64,000 nt of DNA, from the NCBI GenBank assembly GCA_003971905.1, contig RSEE01000040.1, positions 186,001-250,000 on the forward strand. The letters are read 5' to 3'. Shown here in pieces: positions 1-12,034 of this stretch. This DNA is from Moniliella sp. 'wahieum'. Taxonomy: Eukaryota > Basidiomycota > Moniliellomycetes > Moniliellales > Moniliellaceae. A program made the translations under genes and the position numbers. How positions within the stretch are numbered: position 1 is the first letter of the stretch; every line of letters begins with the position of its first letter. The notes below the pieces were generated by a model. The model was not told where the DNA came from, made no database searches, and saw only the letters and a program-made list of their open reading frames with translations.

Positions 1-1214
1 CAGCACAGGGAAAGCGCCCAGAAAATGATGGTGGGAAGTGTAAATTCCAGCCAGAAACCAACATATTCTGCAGAGAATTCAGGTCAACAGTTGCATATAC
101 AAACGAAAGACACGCAGTTCATATAGAGAGCACCTCCCCGATGAAAATGGAACTGGTACACGTACTCTCCGCAAAACTCATGCCAATTTGTCCCGCTAGG
201 GCACCAATGTTGATGAAAATAGCTGTGTAAAGATATCAACATATGCATTATACATGTCAGTTCGGAATCCCATGGATGTACGGGTACGGAGGAAGGCAAA
301 ACGCACAATAGCATGAATAGACGGGTCAAGGTCAAACTTGGATCGATGATGACCTTCTCTCCTGTCTTGGGCAAAATCGCCGTACGCATTTTGGTCTCTG
401 TGACTTGCTCAGCAATAAGTGGACTAATGTTGGCTTTGAAGAAACCTGTACCGAGTCCCATGATGATGATGGCGATGATGAGGCAGCCAAAAGCACCTTG
501 GATATTGTCCATAACCGAGGGGATCCCACTGATGATCAAATGATATGGCTGTTTTGCAATCTGAAGAGTTAGATGGAAAACTTGTGTGGTTCTCTCATGA
601 GAGAAAACGTACCCCACTGTTGTAATGCACAGTGCAATATGATTGTGTTGTATCGCCCCCAGAATGAATCGGCGAGATAGGCGCCCAATAGTGGGGTGCA
701 ATAGACCCAGAACGAGTTGAATGTGGTGATTCCAAACGCTGCGCGTTGTTCTTGCCCAACGCACCTGTAACTCCCCCGCTCGTCCGATTTGCACCTGTAC
801 GACCACCCCACTGTAAGGGGCCTGGGTTGTTGATATAGTTGGTGAACGCATTGGTAGCCCCATAGTAGCTGAAGCGCTCACCCAGCTCGCACACTGCCAC
901 GGCGTATGCCCGCCAGGGGACCGGCGCGGGCAAGCGCGCGCAGCGTGTGGATCTCCTCGATAGTAGGTACTGATGACGTTGCGCCATCTTGCAAATCAAC
1001 GGTACTCCCCTCGTTGTGGTTTTCATTACCGTCAAAGCCTTCTTCTCGATGTCACTGGAAGCAGAGGATCGTGACTACTAGCGGCCACCTCCTTCGTGGT
1101 TGATTGAGCCAAAGGGGGTGGGTCGTACGTCAACTCTGTCGGTCGTCCCACAACAATCAGTTTTGGTTGCACAGAAAGGTGTTCGAAAAACGTACCGTCA
1201 ACAGTAGTCGGCAT
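1..1214 (-). CDS. PTR2: PTR2/POT-family proton-coupled peptide transporter, partial (N-terminal part)
   Basis: Proton-driven di/tripeptide symporter expected in the plasma membrane. The gene runs off the left edge, so only the N-terminal third is present. The likely start Met is at 1214, followed by a hydrophilic leader of about 60 residues. Family motifs appear in order but in different frames: the proton-coupling signature ELGERFSYYG near 860-890, GAYLADSFWGRY near 650-685, and GTGFFKANISPLIAEQ near 400-460, followed by KTGEKVIIDPSLT. These are typical of fungal PTR2. The frame changes may mark short introns or 1-base indels; I cannot separate them here. The last readable part (about 84-300) no longer looks like transmembrane sequence and may include an intron. 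Family assignment is firm; an intact product is not shown. Confidence 0.85.
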
Positions 1215-3169
1215 TGGCGGTTATGTCGCCAAGGGGGAACAAACAAGCGGTTTTAGGGGGCCTGAGGTAACCAAGAAGACGGCACAAACCAAGGAAAGAG
1301 AGGAGACAGAACTACCATTTATTGTCAAAACCCACTCCAACTTATTATAGCTGCAGTTTTTCTCTTCCCGATGCACTTCTGGAGAGGCACTATCCATACC
1401 TGACGCTCAGCAAAGAAGTCAATACACATACATACTGCGCAAAATGATGATGCAGATGATGGGCCGTTTCCGTCCCGCGTGGTCCCCGAGCGTTCGCGAG
1501 CTCATGTGCATCATTTCTCTAAGGGATTATACCGCAAGGTACACACACACATCATAATTCGAACATCCACAAAACGTCTTGACTATATTATGGGTTTGAA
1601 GAGACTGCATCATCATTCAGGAACACGCCGCATCATCTGCATAATCTTGAATCATCCCTATATACATAGTAGGAAACTACTGGTATGATGAAGCACATAA
1701 ACACTTCACAAGGATAACTGTCTGCGAACCTCCTCGATGGCGAAAGCATATGTGGACACATAATGCCGCAGGGCTGGAAGCAAGACGCTTGAATTCAAGG
1801 CTGTGCCTGGAAGAATAATCTTCAAGACAGTGGAGATCGAGTTCATTAGCGGCAATGTCAATGAAGATTTCGCTCATACTACTATGTCTACCAGCACGCG
1901 TTCGTGGCGCTCACATGCATATCCACGCGCGCTACATTCGGCTTGGAAGCTAGCGAATGGCATGAGAGAGACAGAGAGTCCTGACCTGTCGTGTTGGAGA
2001 GACAGCCCTTTGGCCTTTTTGGTTTGAGTCAGCACACGCTGTTGTGGGTGAGCACTGCAATAAGCCGGTTAGGTGTAGCGTTTCTCCTCTGCCCCACAAC
2101 CTTAAAGCTCTGTGAATGTTATGAATGCAATACTAAGAGTGTTTCTTTGGGCATCGTTGGGAGCGGACTCCATCGCAGGCGAGAGCTACGTTCGGGGGGG
2201 GAAATTACAGAGATGACGCGGAAAAACACAAGCAGGGATAACCGATAATGACGCGATGACGCCTTCAGAATACTGCAATTATAAAAGTTGGGGCAATTAC
2301 GAGCTGCATTAGGATATACGCAATGCCTTCCAGTTTTTGCCATCGCGTAGTATGTTGTCGTTGTGCATCGGGTAAATATTGCAGTTATATAGTTGACACA
2401 GCTCAAGGCTGGAACAACTAAGAAAGGCTGCGCCTATAATACCTAAACGTGCCTGGATATATTAGTAGGAACACAAAACTCTTTTTTGTGCCATGGGGCA
2501 GGTCAGTTGCTTCCACCGTTCCCTCGTCCACGGGTCCACGGTGAAGCTGAGCCATCGTGTAGCCACTGGTTGACCGTTCCACCGTCGTGATATCTCCACT
2601 GCGTTGCGTTCTACTACTGTGGGTTGCGGGATTCGGGAACGCCGGGGCGATGCCTGCGTACGGGAGGGTGGTATACGAGAGCACCGCGATGCCTTTGGAA
2701 CGCTGGGGTAAGGATAGCTGCTTCGACCGTTGGGAAACTATAGTGGGATAACGCGTAACGGATGGTGAAAATGATTCTAACCACGCAGAGATGAGGGCTT
2801 TTACAGACAGCAGGCATATAGTAGGTCCTTTCGACTGAATGACCTACTAGCCTACTTCGTTCAGTGTGATTAATACTATATGGAGCTAGAGGTGTATCAG
2901 GGCTAGTGCCGGCGAAGAGATGAAAAGAAGAATCGCCACACCGATAACCAATGATATCAAATGATTGCTGGCTCGGCGTGAGGCTCTCAGGAAGTGTGAA
3001 AGTTGAGAAGGGAACAGGAAGGAAGGGGGCCTAATAACAAAACTCTTATATGACGCTAGGCCTGCCGCAATGGGAGCTATAGGATGATTAAACTAGTATA
3101 TGCAACCCCTAATACTGCCGAGAGTCCAAAGCAAAAGCTACTCTTTTGAGTCGAAAGGGATCCATTTGC
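1215..3169. other. Gene-free spacer between PTR2 start and RRP6 end
   Basis: About 1.95 kb, visibly more AT-rich than the flanking genes. Short open frames occur on both strands but none shows a recognisable motif or convincing composition. The right end must hold the RRP6 3' UTR and the left end the PTR2 promoter. I see no RNA gene or repeat array. Confidence 0.6.
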
Positions 3170-6119
3170 TCATTTGGTAAATGTGAAGCTCTTGGATCCA
3201 AACTCCTTCGGTTTGCGCACCGCCCGGGCTGGCGCCGGTGTCTTGGAAGAGGCAGAGGAAGACGAGGACTTGGCTTTCTTGCCATCCGTATTACCCTTTT
3301 TCTTTTTACCCTTGTCCCCAGGTGGCTTCTTCTGTTTCGGGCGCTGCTGATCCAGCAAGGACGTTTCCTTACTGAAGTCGTGGGTTGCCACCTCGCCGCG
3401 ACTTGTCCCCTTGACCTGTTGTTGCTGTCTGCGCTTCTCACCCTTGCGCACATGCACAGCGTCGCGCTCCAGGGCTTGGTGGAGCTTGATTTCATCATCC
3501 AACATCTCCACCTCTGGTTCTTTTTACTGCAGCCACGGGAGGGGCCGGAGTGGCTGCAGTTGGAGCCGGAGCAGAATTGGCTTCTAGACCCCCACTCGCC
3601 GACCCACGCTGGTCAGCAGGGACAAACGGGATGCTCTCCGGTTCGAGGTGAGGAATTTCCTTGGCATTGATATTTGTGGAGGGGGTGAAGAGCAAGGGGG
3701 CGACTTGCTGGGCGAAATCGGCGAAGATATCGTGGAACACTTCAGGCTGGGGTCCCGTAGATCGTCATCTTGTTCCACTTCGAGGGGGAATCCAAATGCG
3801 TTTTGAGGAAGATCAAAGAGTGACTTGGGAGGTGCGGTCGGCTTCTCTTGCACAACCGAGGGGGGACGGGCGTGGCGGGCAAAAAGAGCGCTGTACGACG
3901 TTTGAGGACCCGCAAGCGAAGTAAAGAGAGCCGGATTGACCCGCGGGCCGTCAGTGACCAAACGCTTCAGCTGGCGCTCTGCCTCCGCAGCAAGGGGGGC
4001 GATGGCAAGGATTTGGTCCGATTCGGCATGTTCAGCCAAAAGTTGAGCGAGAGGGTGGGCAGGAGAGCCTTCCTGAACCCGTGCGGCCGTCAGCATTTCT
4101 TTTAGCAGAACATCGGGCAGGTCCAAGGCATTGCAAACGGCCCCCATTTGTTCTACCAAATTCGCGGTGGAATCAGATTTGGCCCCGCTCATGGTTGCCT
4201 CAACAGTAGAGGCCCACTTTGCCTCTGATGTTTTAATGACAGACGCCATCTCGTCCTGATGCCGCCGGAGCAAGGGGCTCATTTTCCCCGACAATGCCCC
4301 CATAACTCCCTGTCGGGAGATAGGCGCTTGCTGCGCTAATTGGACCAAGTTCCATGAGGTCATAGTGGAACTAATCAGAATCTGGGTCAATAAACTGCAA
4401 AGGTAGGAAAACAACGACGTACTGGTTACTCTCGTCTTCTTCACGGGCCGTATTGTCGCGCCAGTGGTGTAACTCTCGCAGAATAAACATCGTCTTGAGA
4501 AGAGGCCAAACACGCTGGGCTTGCTGCTCCACAGGCTCATCAGTAGAGTCGAGCGTGATTGACTTAGTTGCTTGGTTGAGGTGACGACGGTACAAGCCTG
4601 CCCATCCATCCGAACCGGACCCGTCGGCCTCCCATTCCGACTTGGCATATACTTTGAAGGAAACCGACTTTGATCGTTTGAAGACATTGCGAATGGCATC
4701 AAATCCCTTGGCTGAAGCAAGCTCGGCGCGGAGACGGTCATATACATACAAGAGACTGTGCGTGTCGCTGCGGGCGTAGAAGAGCATCTCATCTGGAAGA
4801 GGCCGGATGCGCCAGTCGGCAAGCTGGAAACGCTTGTCCGCTTCAAATCCCGTGTAGCGGGAAAGGAGGAAAGCAAGTCCACGTTGCGGGAACTGGAGTA
4901 GTCGTGCAGCGTGGAACGTATCGAAGAGACCTACGATGTACAGCCCAAATCACGTTGGAGCCACAGAACATCCGCATCAGCTCCGTGCAGAACCTTAACC
5001 TTGTTTGGGTCGCAAAAGACTTGGTTCAGCATTTCGGCGTGGACACGGACTTCATCCTGAAGCGTATCGATGATGTAGTCGCCCCAGCGGGTGTGCTGAG
5101 CTGCATGAGAGACGTAAGGCCTTGGAATGTACGAAGGCTGTGGTGCTCCAAATCAATCGCAATATCCTTCACTCTCGGTTCAAGCAAGTGCTCCAGGAGC
5201 GCATCGAGACCAGCCTTGTCTGAGATCCAGGTAAAGGGGACCCCCGTCTCGCCAGCGGGATTGTCTAGGTCCAAAGGGACGGGCTCCAGCAGAACAGGTG
5301 CTCCCTCATCTTCTTTTTGCTCAGAATCGATCCCTTCATCCTTCTCATCAGCAGCTTTAGGAAGGACAAACGCATGCTGCGGGGGATCAAAGGAGATGAT
5401 CTCAAAGTAGTAAGGGTTCTTGCGCGCGTCATCTTCCTCAATGTACTTGCCCATCCGGCGACCTTGTGGGATCTGCCTGCCCTCTGAGTCGAGAGGGAGA
5501 GGAACCTCCCAGCCCTTGGGTGGCTTCAATGCATGGGGCTTTCCAAACCGGAACTGGCGGCTCCATGGTACGCCGGGACGATTGTCAGGTTTAGTCTCGA
5601 CAAAGCTGTCCTGTGGTCGAGGGTCGATGTGCGCACGCAGAATCTGGGGCGGTAGAGGCAGATTCTTGTCACGCATGGAGGTGGCCTTGGAGCTGCTCGC
5701 AGATACTTGAGACTGGATTGCAGCGCGCCCAAGTAGTCGTCGAGCAGCGCATCAGTGCGCTCCAGCAGATGATCTACAACATCACCCATGGTCGCCGCAA
5801 ACTCGTCGGCGGTAAGCTGACGTGAGTCGGTCAAGGGCTGGGGACGCAACCCGCCAGCACGCTCTTCCGCAGCAGATGAGGTTGCGCCATGGGCAATCCA
5901 CTCGAATATGCGGTCAGTGGTCTGAATAATGCGCTGAGCCTCCTCGTCGCTCCGGCGAGCGAGAGAGCGGTCGAGAGTGGTGTGGAAGGCGAGGTCGGAG
6001 GCCGAGGGCAGCGAAGCAGCAGCACGCGTAGAGGCGCCCAGATGCGTCTGCAGCATCGCCAGGAAGGCCGGCAATTCCGTTTCGGGATCCGGGACGACGG
6101 CAAGGCCCGGCGAAGGCAT
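3170..6119 (-). CDS. RRP6: RRP6-like 3'-5' exoribonuclease of the nuclear exosome
   Basis: Nuclear exosome nuclease that trims and degrades rRNA, snoRNA and aberrant RNA. Start Met at 6119 (MPSPGLAVVPDPETE). The N-terminal about 130 residues match the PMC2NT (Rrp47-binding) region. The DEDDy nuclease domain shows motif I IAIDLEHHS (near 5150), motif II HGADADVLWLQRD (near 4970-5010) and motif III YARSDTHSLLYVYDRL (near 4740-4780). The HRDC domain follows (LHHWRDNTAREEDESNQ near 4420-4465, then WNLVQLAQQAPISRQ), interrupted by an apparent intron beginning GTACGT near 4420. The C-terminal tail is lysine-rich, as in other Rrp6 proteins, and ends SFTFTK before the stop at 3170. At least four frame changes (near 5680, 5110, 4900 and 3750-3510) split an otherwise collinear protein; those outside introns look like single-base indels. 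Divergent from the bZIP gene. Confidence 0.92.
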
Positions 6120-7362
6120 GGCGGAGGAGGGGGGTGGGTGGTGGTTGGGCTGGTATGGGTTGGTTTCGGGCGCGGATGAGAATGGCCGCACTCGATTTTT
6201 TTTGGCGGGTTGATAGAATGATGGGAGGGGCGGGACGCTTACGTCACTTGCACCGATCGGGCCAAGGGGGGTACACGTTGAAACATTGAACGGGCCCGGC
6301 CTGTGCGTGCACTGGTGTGGATCTCTCACGCAGTCTCTTCAGCCGCTCGATGTGAGATCTAGATTCTGTAACGGAGGGGGGGAAGAACAGCGGGCGGAGC
6401 GGACGAACCCTAGCTCTCTTGAAGCTTGATTCATATATGCGCGCTGGCCCTACGTATTGCACGCCCCGCCGGTTGTCCGCGGCTTCTGGGATTCAGGATG
6501 GTCGATCAGATCGATCTTAGATTAGATCCGAAACGGATCGCACGTTCTAAGATTCACTCGAGTCATAGCCTGCGGCCACGTAGGGTTCGCACACTGTCCC
6601 CGTGCAGGCTGCTGCCAGGCATGCCCAGAAGCACATGGGGAGTCGCAGTTGCACTGACGATTGCGTGGCGCCCACGCAAGTCCGACGAGGCTGCGGCCGG
6701 CCCTGGGATCTGCTTTATTTTCTCCCACACCCACCGCTTCCTCCTTCTTCCTCCCTCCTTCCTCCTCCTGCACCTCCTGGCGACGACGAGCCCCTCCTTC
6801 GTCGCCTCCCCCATCCACCCTCCCGTACGCACGCAGCCCCAATCTCGTCTCTGCTCCCCGCCAGTGCCTCACCCCCGTGGTTGCAGTGGTCCCCCGTGTC
6901 GCGTCGGTCTCCCTCGCCCACCTTGTCTCCTCACCAGCCCAGCCCGCACCTCCCCCCCCACACACCCGCGCACCTCGCGCCCACGCCAGTTGTGCCCTCC
7001 CCCACCCCACCGTGCCCATCCCCATCGACCAGTCCTACAAGCAATGGCTATCTCTCCTCCCAGTACATTCCCCGCTATGGGGAAAACTCTTGGGGCGTGC
7101 ACCGCCCCCGCCTCTTCCGAACCAAGCACCCCACCTCAATTGGGACACCTTACCCCAACCGAGCGCCTCGTTCTCGGGCCTCAAGAGCGATCTTGCTTTC
7201 CCGTACCTCCTTGACCCACCCCCCAATCGCTGAAGCACCGCCATCGCGGCAGGCATCCCACACCCCGCTTCCCACTCCGTCTGCACCCCTGCCGCTACCT
7301 ATAGCCAAGCTTTCACAACACATTAAGGTCGAGTCGCCATTGCCTGACTCGTATCGCCGACG
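6120..7362. promoter_or_regulatory. Shared upstream region of RRP6 and the bZIP gene
   Basis: Divergent 1.24-kb spacer. From about 6720 to 7030 the plus strand is strongly pyrimidine/C-rich, as expected for a fungal promoter or 5' leader. Several ATGs precede the bZIP start at 7363, for example at 6619 and 7043; the latter opens a 57-codon frame ending at 7214. They could be upstream ORFs of a long leader, or part of a misread N-terminus of the bZIP protein. No TATA box or operator could be assigned with confidence. Confidence 0.45.
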
Positions 7363-8272
7363 ATGTTACATTCTGCTTCCCTCACTTCCATGGCAAGCGT
7401 TTCGGACACAGTTCAAGACCTACATCACATGTGGAGTGCGACGATGCCCACGCTTGATCCCGACCTTTCCCCTAGTTGCGATCCTTCCATCCTTGATCTT
7501 GCATCTGTTACCGCTCCTGCTTCTCAAGATGGAACATCATCCCCTCGTCGCGAAAGCGAAGATGGCTACGTAACAACAGCTGATCCTGAGGATGTCTTCC
7601 TGGGCAGCTTCGCCTTCCCATTTGATTCGAGCCTCAAGTCGGTGGAAGCCCCGGCGGCAATCACATTAACTGATATGCCCACACACCCTCCTCGTTCTGT
7701 CGAAGGTGCCCAATTTTCTTCTCTTGTTCCCTCTGATTTCGACTTTTCTTCTCGCTCCGTGCCGTGTTCCCCACCCTTGCCTACGTTGCCTTCGTTCCTG
7801 TCTCCATCTTTCTCGACATCACTTCCCCCACCTCCACCCCTACAGCGTTCCTAACTCCCGGGAGAGTGATGATGCCTCTCCCAATCTGGAATCTTCCACA
7901 GCACCTCCCAAGAAGGGCAAGCGTCGCCCACGGAAAGCATCTGAACTTTTACCGGTGGATGCACCTGTCCAAAAACGCACCTATTATGGTGCAAGCCAAA
8001 CGTCTCGTCGAGACTATGGTCATCCGCATAAGGAAGGGGAGCAAACGCCACTGTGCAATGCCCCTGCCACCTCATCGGATCCTGCTGTGTCTGCGCTCTT
8101 GGAACGGAGGCACAAAAACACGATTGCTGCCCGTCAGTCGCGCCGCCGTCGGGCGAATGAGCTTTCGCAGCTCAAAGAGGAGAATGCGCGGTTGGCGACA
8201 GAGTTGGCTAGTACTCGCGCGGCTTTGGCTGTCTTCCAGGCTCGCTTTGCTCTCTCCTTTTCTTCTGTCTGA
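7363..8272 (+). CDS. bZIP transcription factor of the Gcn4/Cpc1 type
   Basis: DNA-binding regulator, by family probably the activator of amino-acid biosynthesis genes under starvation. The C-terminal basic region has the bZIP signature N-x7-R in RRHKNTIAARQSRRRR (near 8105-8155), very close to the Gcn4 NTEAARRSR core. A leucine heptad region follows (LSQLKEENARLATEL) to the stop at 8272. Upstream is the Gcn4-family segment KRTYYGASQTSRRDY (near 7970-8020). The N-terminal half, from Met 7363, is Ser/Pro/Asp-rich, as for an activation domain. It closes in a stop at 7854 while the bZIP half continues in another frame, so one indel near 7840 is likely. The true start is uncertain because Pro-rich coding-like sequence extends upstream to about 7043. 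The name GCN4 or CPC1 would be inference. Confidence 0.8.
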
Positions 8273-8920
8273 TGTGAATTCTGTCTCTTCATTCTCTTCT
8301 TCCTGATGTTAACCTTTTTTCTTCTCTATCGGATCTGACCGCGATCTTGGTCCTCCTTTGAAACTCAAATGCCTTGCAAAGAAAAAACAAAAAAATTCTT
8401 CTCCTTTGACCAATTTGATGTGTTTGCCACTATGCCTAGTGGGGCGGCAGTAGCTTGGACTGGCGCTGCAACTGGGGGGACCGACAGAGGGCCTGCCGGT
8501 CTCGCTGGGTGGCATGATCGCTTGACGCAAAGTCTGGCCGCAATAAGGGTCAGCGACATTGGGGGTTGAACTATAGCCAGGACATTTTGTACCAGCTACT
8601 AGTATGTTTCGGCGATACTGTGTGTGAACGTGCCAGGTGGATCCCGGCGGGGGACCGACGGGGGCTCCATGTCGATGAACGAGAGCCGAGGCATGAGAGC
8701 ATGAGAGCAGGTCTAGATCTGAACCTGGTGTGGAGATACAACTAACGAGATCAATGGCGTGTGCGGCGCCGACAGGCACGCCCCATTCATGGTCTGGCCG
8801 GGCGTTGGCCTAGCGTTTTATATGGTCTCGTTCTGTCATGTTCACTTTCATTCTCTCTGCATTTGCGTCAGACTTTTATCCTTGCGCAGGCTCCGAGTTG
8901 AGTTTCCCTGCATTCATACA
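8273..8920. other. Spacer after the bZIP gene
   Basis: Contains the presumed 3' UTR of the bZIP gene. I looked here for the missing upstream part of the ATP sulfurylase fragment that follows and found no matching residues in any frame. Confidence 0.5.
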
Positions 8921-9221
8921 AGTTCGCCTGCGTTCATTGTTGCCACCCCTCTGGAGTACTAATGCGGAAAAGACGGACCGCATGGATCTCCACGCCGCTG
9001 TCCACTCGGGCAAGATCAAGGGCATCACGAATGTCGATGACCCCAACGAGGTCCCCCTCAATGCGGTCTGCTGACCGACGATTACCAAAAACACCATTTC
9101 AGCGATTGCCCACTCAATCGTCCATCTGGTGGAGAGTGAATCGCTCATCTATTTTCCGCTCTCCTGGACCCACGTGAAAAAACGAGAGTTCAACTTCAAG
9201 TCGAGGAACAAGCCAGCTTAA
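8921..9221 (+). pseudogene. C-terminal fragment of fungal ATP sulfurylase (MET3), APS-kinase-like domain
   Basis: ATP sulfurylase makes adenosine phosphosulfate in sulfate assimilation; the filamentous-fungal enzyme ends in an APS-kinase-like domain. This stretch shows, in order and in shifted frames, FIVATPLEY, EKTDR, HSGKIKGITNVDDPNEVP and then ISAIAHSIVHLVESESLI. These match the end of that domain (VATPLEYCE..DR...GEIKGFTGVDDPYE.P). Only about 85 residues are present; the catalytic sulfurylase part is absent because the bZIP gene ends 650 bp upstream. At least two frame breaks and an in-frame stop just after PLEY are visible. The best reading is a truncated relic or duplicated fragment. 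It lies tail-to-tail with the bromodomain gene. Confidence 0.6.
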
Positions 9222-9381
9222 ACGCTCCACTACAAGATCTTGACAGAGCGAATCGGTACGACGGTTCAAAGTATCGAAGTACAACGTCAAGGCAGGTGAG
9301 GTCTGAGGCTCACACCTGAGGTTAGATAGTGTATCAACAGCGCCGGTACTGCGGCATTACATTACCACTGGTCTGCTTGGG

Positions 9382-12034
9382 TCATCTCAAACCGAGTAGG
9401 ACCTCTTCGGCAGCGGCACGCATTTCCGAAGCCATTCGGTATATCTGGGTGCCCGGGCGCGAGTACATGAGCGAGTGGCAAACATGAGGCTCAAGTCCCG
9501 TTTGAGTTGGACAAGAGTGGAGATGGTGCCATCCCGAATCTTCAGGCGAATCATTTTGAGGTCAATAGGGTGGTGAACAATTTGGTGGTAGTCCGGGCAT
9601 CTTGAGCGCGTATGGGGGAGTTGAACAGGTTGGCATGGTTGTGGCTTGCCACGTTATCGAGCACCATCATCAGCAAACCTTGCCGCTTCTTCTTCTGTTT
9701 TTCCTCCTCATCGGTGTGTGTCCCAGCTAAGGAAGCCACACTAGACCGGCGCATCGTTCGTCGCGCAGATGTCGCCCGGCCCGTCTTGTTCTTAGCCGTT
9801 CGACGGGATGGACGACGCCCCTCATCACCCTCGGGCTCGTGAGAATCCCCACGATCCCATCACCTTCATCCTCTTCCCCTTCTGGATCCTGTTCCGTGTC
9901 CGTCTCGGCGCGGGGTAGTCGTTCCTCGTCTCCGTCGAGTTCGCTTCTCTGGCCGATCCGCGTGCTCCTCCTCATCTCATCCTCATCTGCCCCGTCCCCG
10001 CTTCTTGCGGTAAGGTTTCGCGCCTTTAACCTCGCCGTCGTTAAGTGCCTGAATTTCAGCATCCTTGCTCTTCTCCTCAGTATGAGCATCAGCATCCGAA
10101 CGGGACTTGCGTTCGGCCTCCGCCGCTTTGGCCTCGGCAACGGCATGAGCTTTAGCACGGGTCGTGCGCACAGTGGGTTCTGGAGACGGTTCATGCGATG
10201 TCTCCTCCGCTGCGGGGATTTCATGGCCAGGTTCAACCCTTTTGTCTCGGCCTCAACCCCATAGCTTCCAACTCTTCCTCCTCGTCTTCCTGCTGCATCG
10301 CAGGTTGTTGCTCGGTAACTTCAGGGTCGCGGCCCCAGGCGGAGCCAGTTCCTTTTCAGGAAATCCTCAGTGGCAGTCTCCTTCACAGCTTCACCTGCCG
10401 TCTCATCCTCTTCCGTGACCTCCTCTTTCGTGATCTTCTCCGGTGAAGCCTCTTGAGGCTCAGTCTTGTCCTCAACCGCCTTACTCTCAGATCTTTGGCA
10501 GTGGAATCCTCCTCCTTGAGAGAAGTGGACATATCTTCCGGCACATCCGCATGGGGTTGGGAAGAGGCAACCTCAAGCTCGCCATCGTCGGGCCTTTGCT
10601 CCTTCGAAGGAGGAGAAGTAGTCGCGTCCGAGTCGTAGTCAGTCGATCCCTTGGCCGCCTTGCTTCCTACCGCCCCGCCTTGGACGGGATGGATGTTGGC
10701 TTGAAGATCAGATTGGGTACCGCTCGTACCCTCCTCTTCAACAGCAGCTGGGTTGGCCCCCTCTACCACGGCTTCTGGAATAGCTGGATTAACTTGGGGA
10801 GGGGTCGGCGCCACGGCAAGGATGACGTAGCTTCCGGTTCGTCTGGCGCCTTAGTTTCCTTTGGAGGGGTCATGGTCGTATCCGCCGGGCCGTTGGGGCA
10901 TTCGATGGAGCAGCAGAGACAGTGCCTGCACCCTTCCATCTTCCTGAGGAGGAAACGGCAACCTGTGGCGACGGGGGTGGGGCGAGGCTAGGGATGAATC
11001 AGAAGCAGGTGGAACAGGGAGCGCACCAGACGCTGTAGCTGGCTGGTCAGATGCAGCGTTTTCGAGAGCAACTTGAGGGGAAGCGGAAGCCGCTCCAGAT
11101 GGGGGGACATCGGGATAGAAGCAGGTTCGGTTGTCGGGGTGGGGGTTGGGATGACCGGGGTGGTGGGAGAAGGGGGCACTCGTGCCAGTCAATTGGGCGG
11201 TAGCTGGCTGAGAGGGTGTGACAACTATGCGGGGTCCGGATTGGGAGGCCGAAGGAGCCGGGATGGAGTCTGGCAATGTTCCGTTCGTTGCGGTGGTGGG
11301 GGAGACCAACTGGGGAGGGGCGCCTGACCTTATGGGTGCCGCAGCTGGAGAAGGCTGGATGGCAGTCAGGCACCTGTGGTACCGGAGGTGGAGCGGCTGG
11401 ACGAGAAGAAGACGGCGCGACAGGAGTAGGGGCAGAACTCGCCGTCGGCGCAGACGTGGGTGCAGCGGGAGGAGCAACAACGGTAGCGGCCGCCCCAGGG
11501 GTAGCATCGGGCGGCGGCCGCTCCTCGGCTGCAATCTTGGCCAGTTCCACATCGATTTCTCTGGGGGAGTAAGAACTGTTAGCACTAGCAAATGCAGACG
11601 CGTCGACAATCGAAAGGAGATACGCACTTGGCCCGGACTTCTCGCCGAACAAGCTCCTTCTTCAGCCACTCCATGCGTTCGACGGCCAGGAGCTCAGCCA
11701 AGGCGCGTTGAGCGGGGGCGTCAGTGCGGACTTCAAACGGGGCCTTGAACGTGACGTGACGTGAAGCCGGGTCGGTGGCCATAAGTGATGCAGATGGGGT
11801 CTTGACAATGCCGCGCTGGCGCATGAGTGCACGCCAGGCCAGCTCGCACTGGCGAGGGGTGAGGGTGAGGGAGGGGAGGTGGGGGCGAACGAGCTCGGCA
11901 ACAGAGCCCCAGTCGGGCGGAGCCTTGCTGGCGGTGCTGACCGCCTGGGCAAGGATGAGTTGTACCCGTCCGTCGATGCCAGCGAGGGCGTCAGGGACGC
12001 GCCCGGGCGCATTCAGCCCGCTTTGCCCAGACAT
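9382..12034 (-). CDS. BRD8/Bdc1-like bromodomain protein (putative NuA4 histone acetyltransferase subunit)
   Basis: Chromatin protein expected to bind acetyl-lysine within the NuA4 complex. Start Met at 12034 (MSGQSGLNAPGRVPD). The N-terminal region has a SANT/Myb-like segment (DWGSVAELVRPHL, LTPRQCELAWRAL) and a coiled-coil-like stretch (ALAELLAVERMEWLKKEL). An intron starting GTGCGT lies near 11,630-11,560. A long Ala/Pro/Ser/Glu-rich linker follows. The C-terminal bromodomain spans about 9382-9690: LLMMVLDNVASHNHANLF, YHQIVHHPIDL, LKRDLSLMFANSLMYSRPG and ending ASEMRAAAEEVLLGLR before the stop at 9382. This pattern resembles human BRD8 and fission-yeast Bdc1 more than BET proteins. Two missing bases inside the bromodomain (a C near 9587 and an A near 9470) break the frame. 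The middle region has further breaks and its frame is unclear. Confidence 0.75.
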
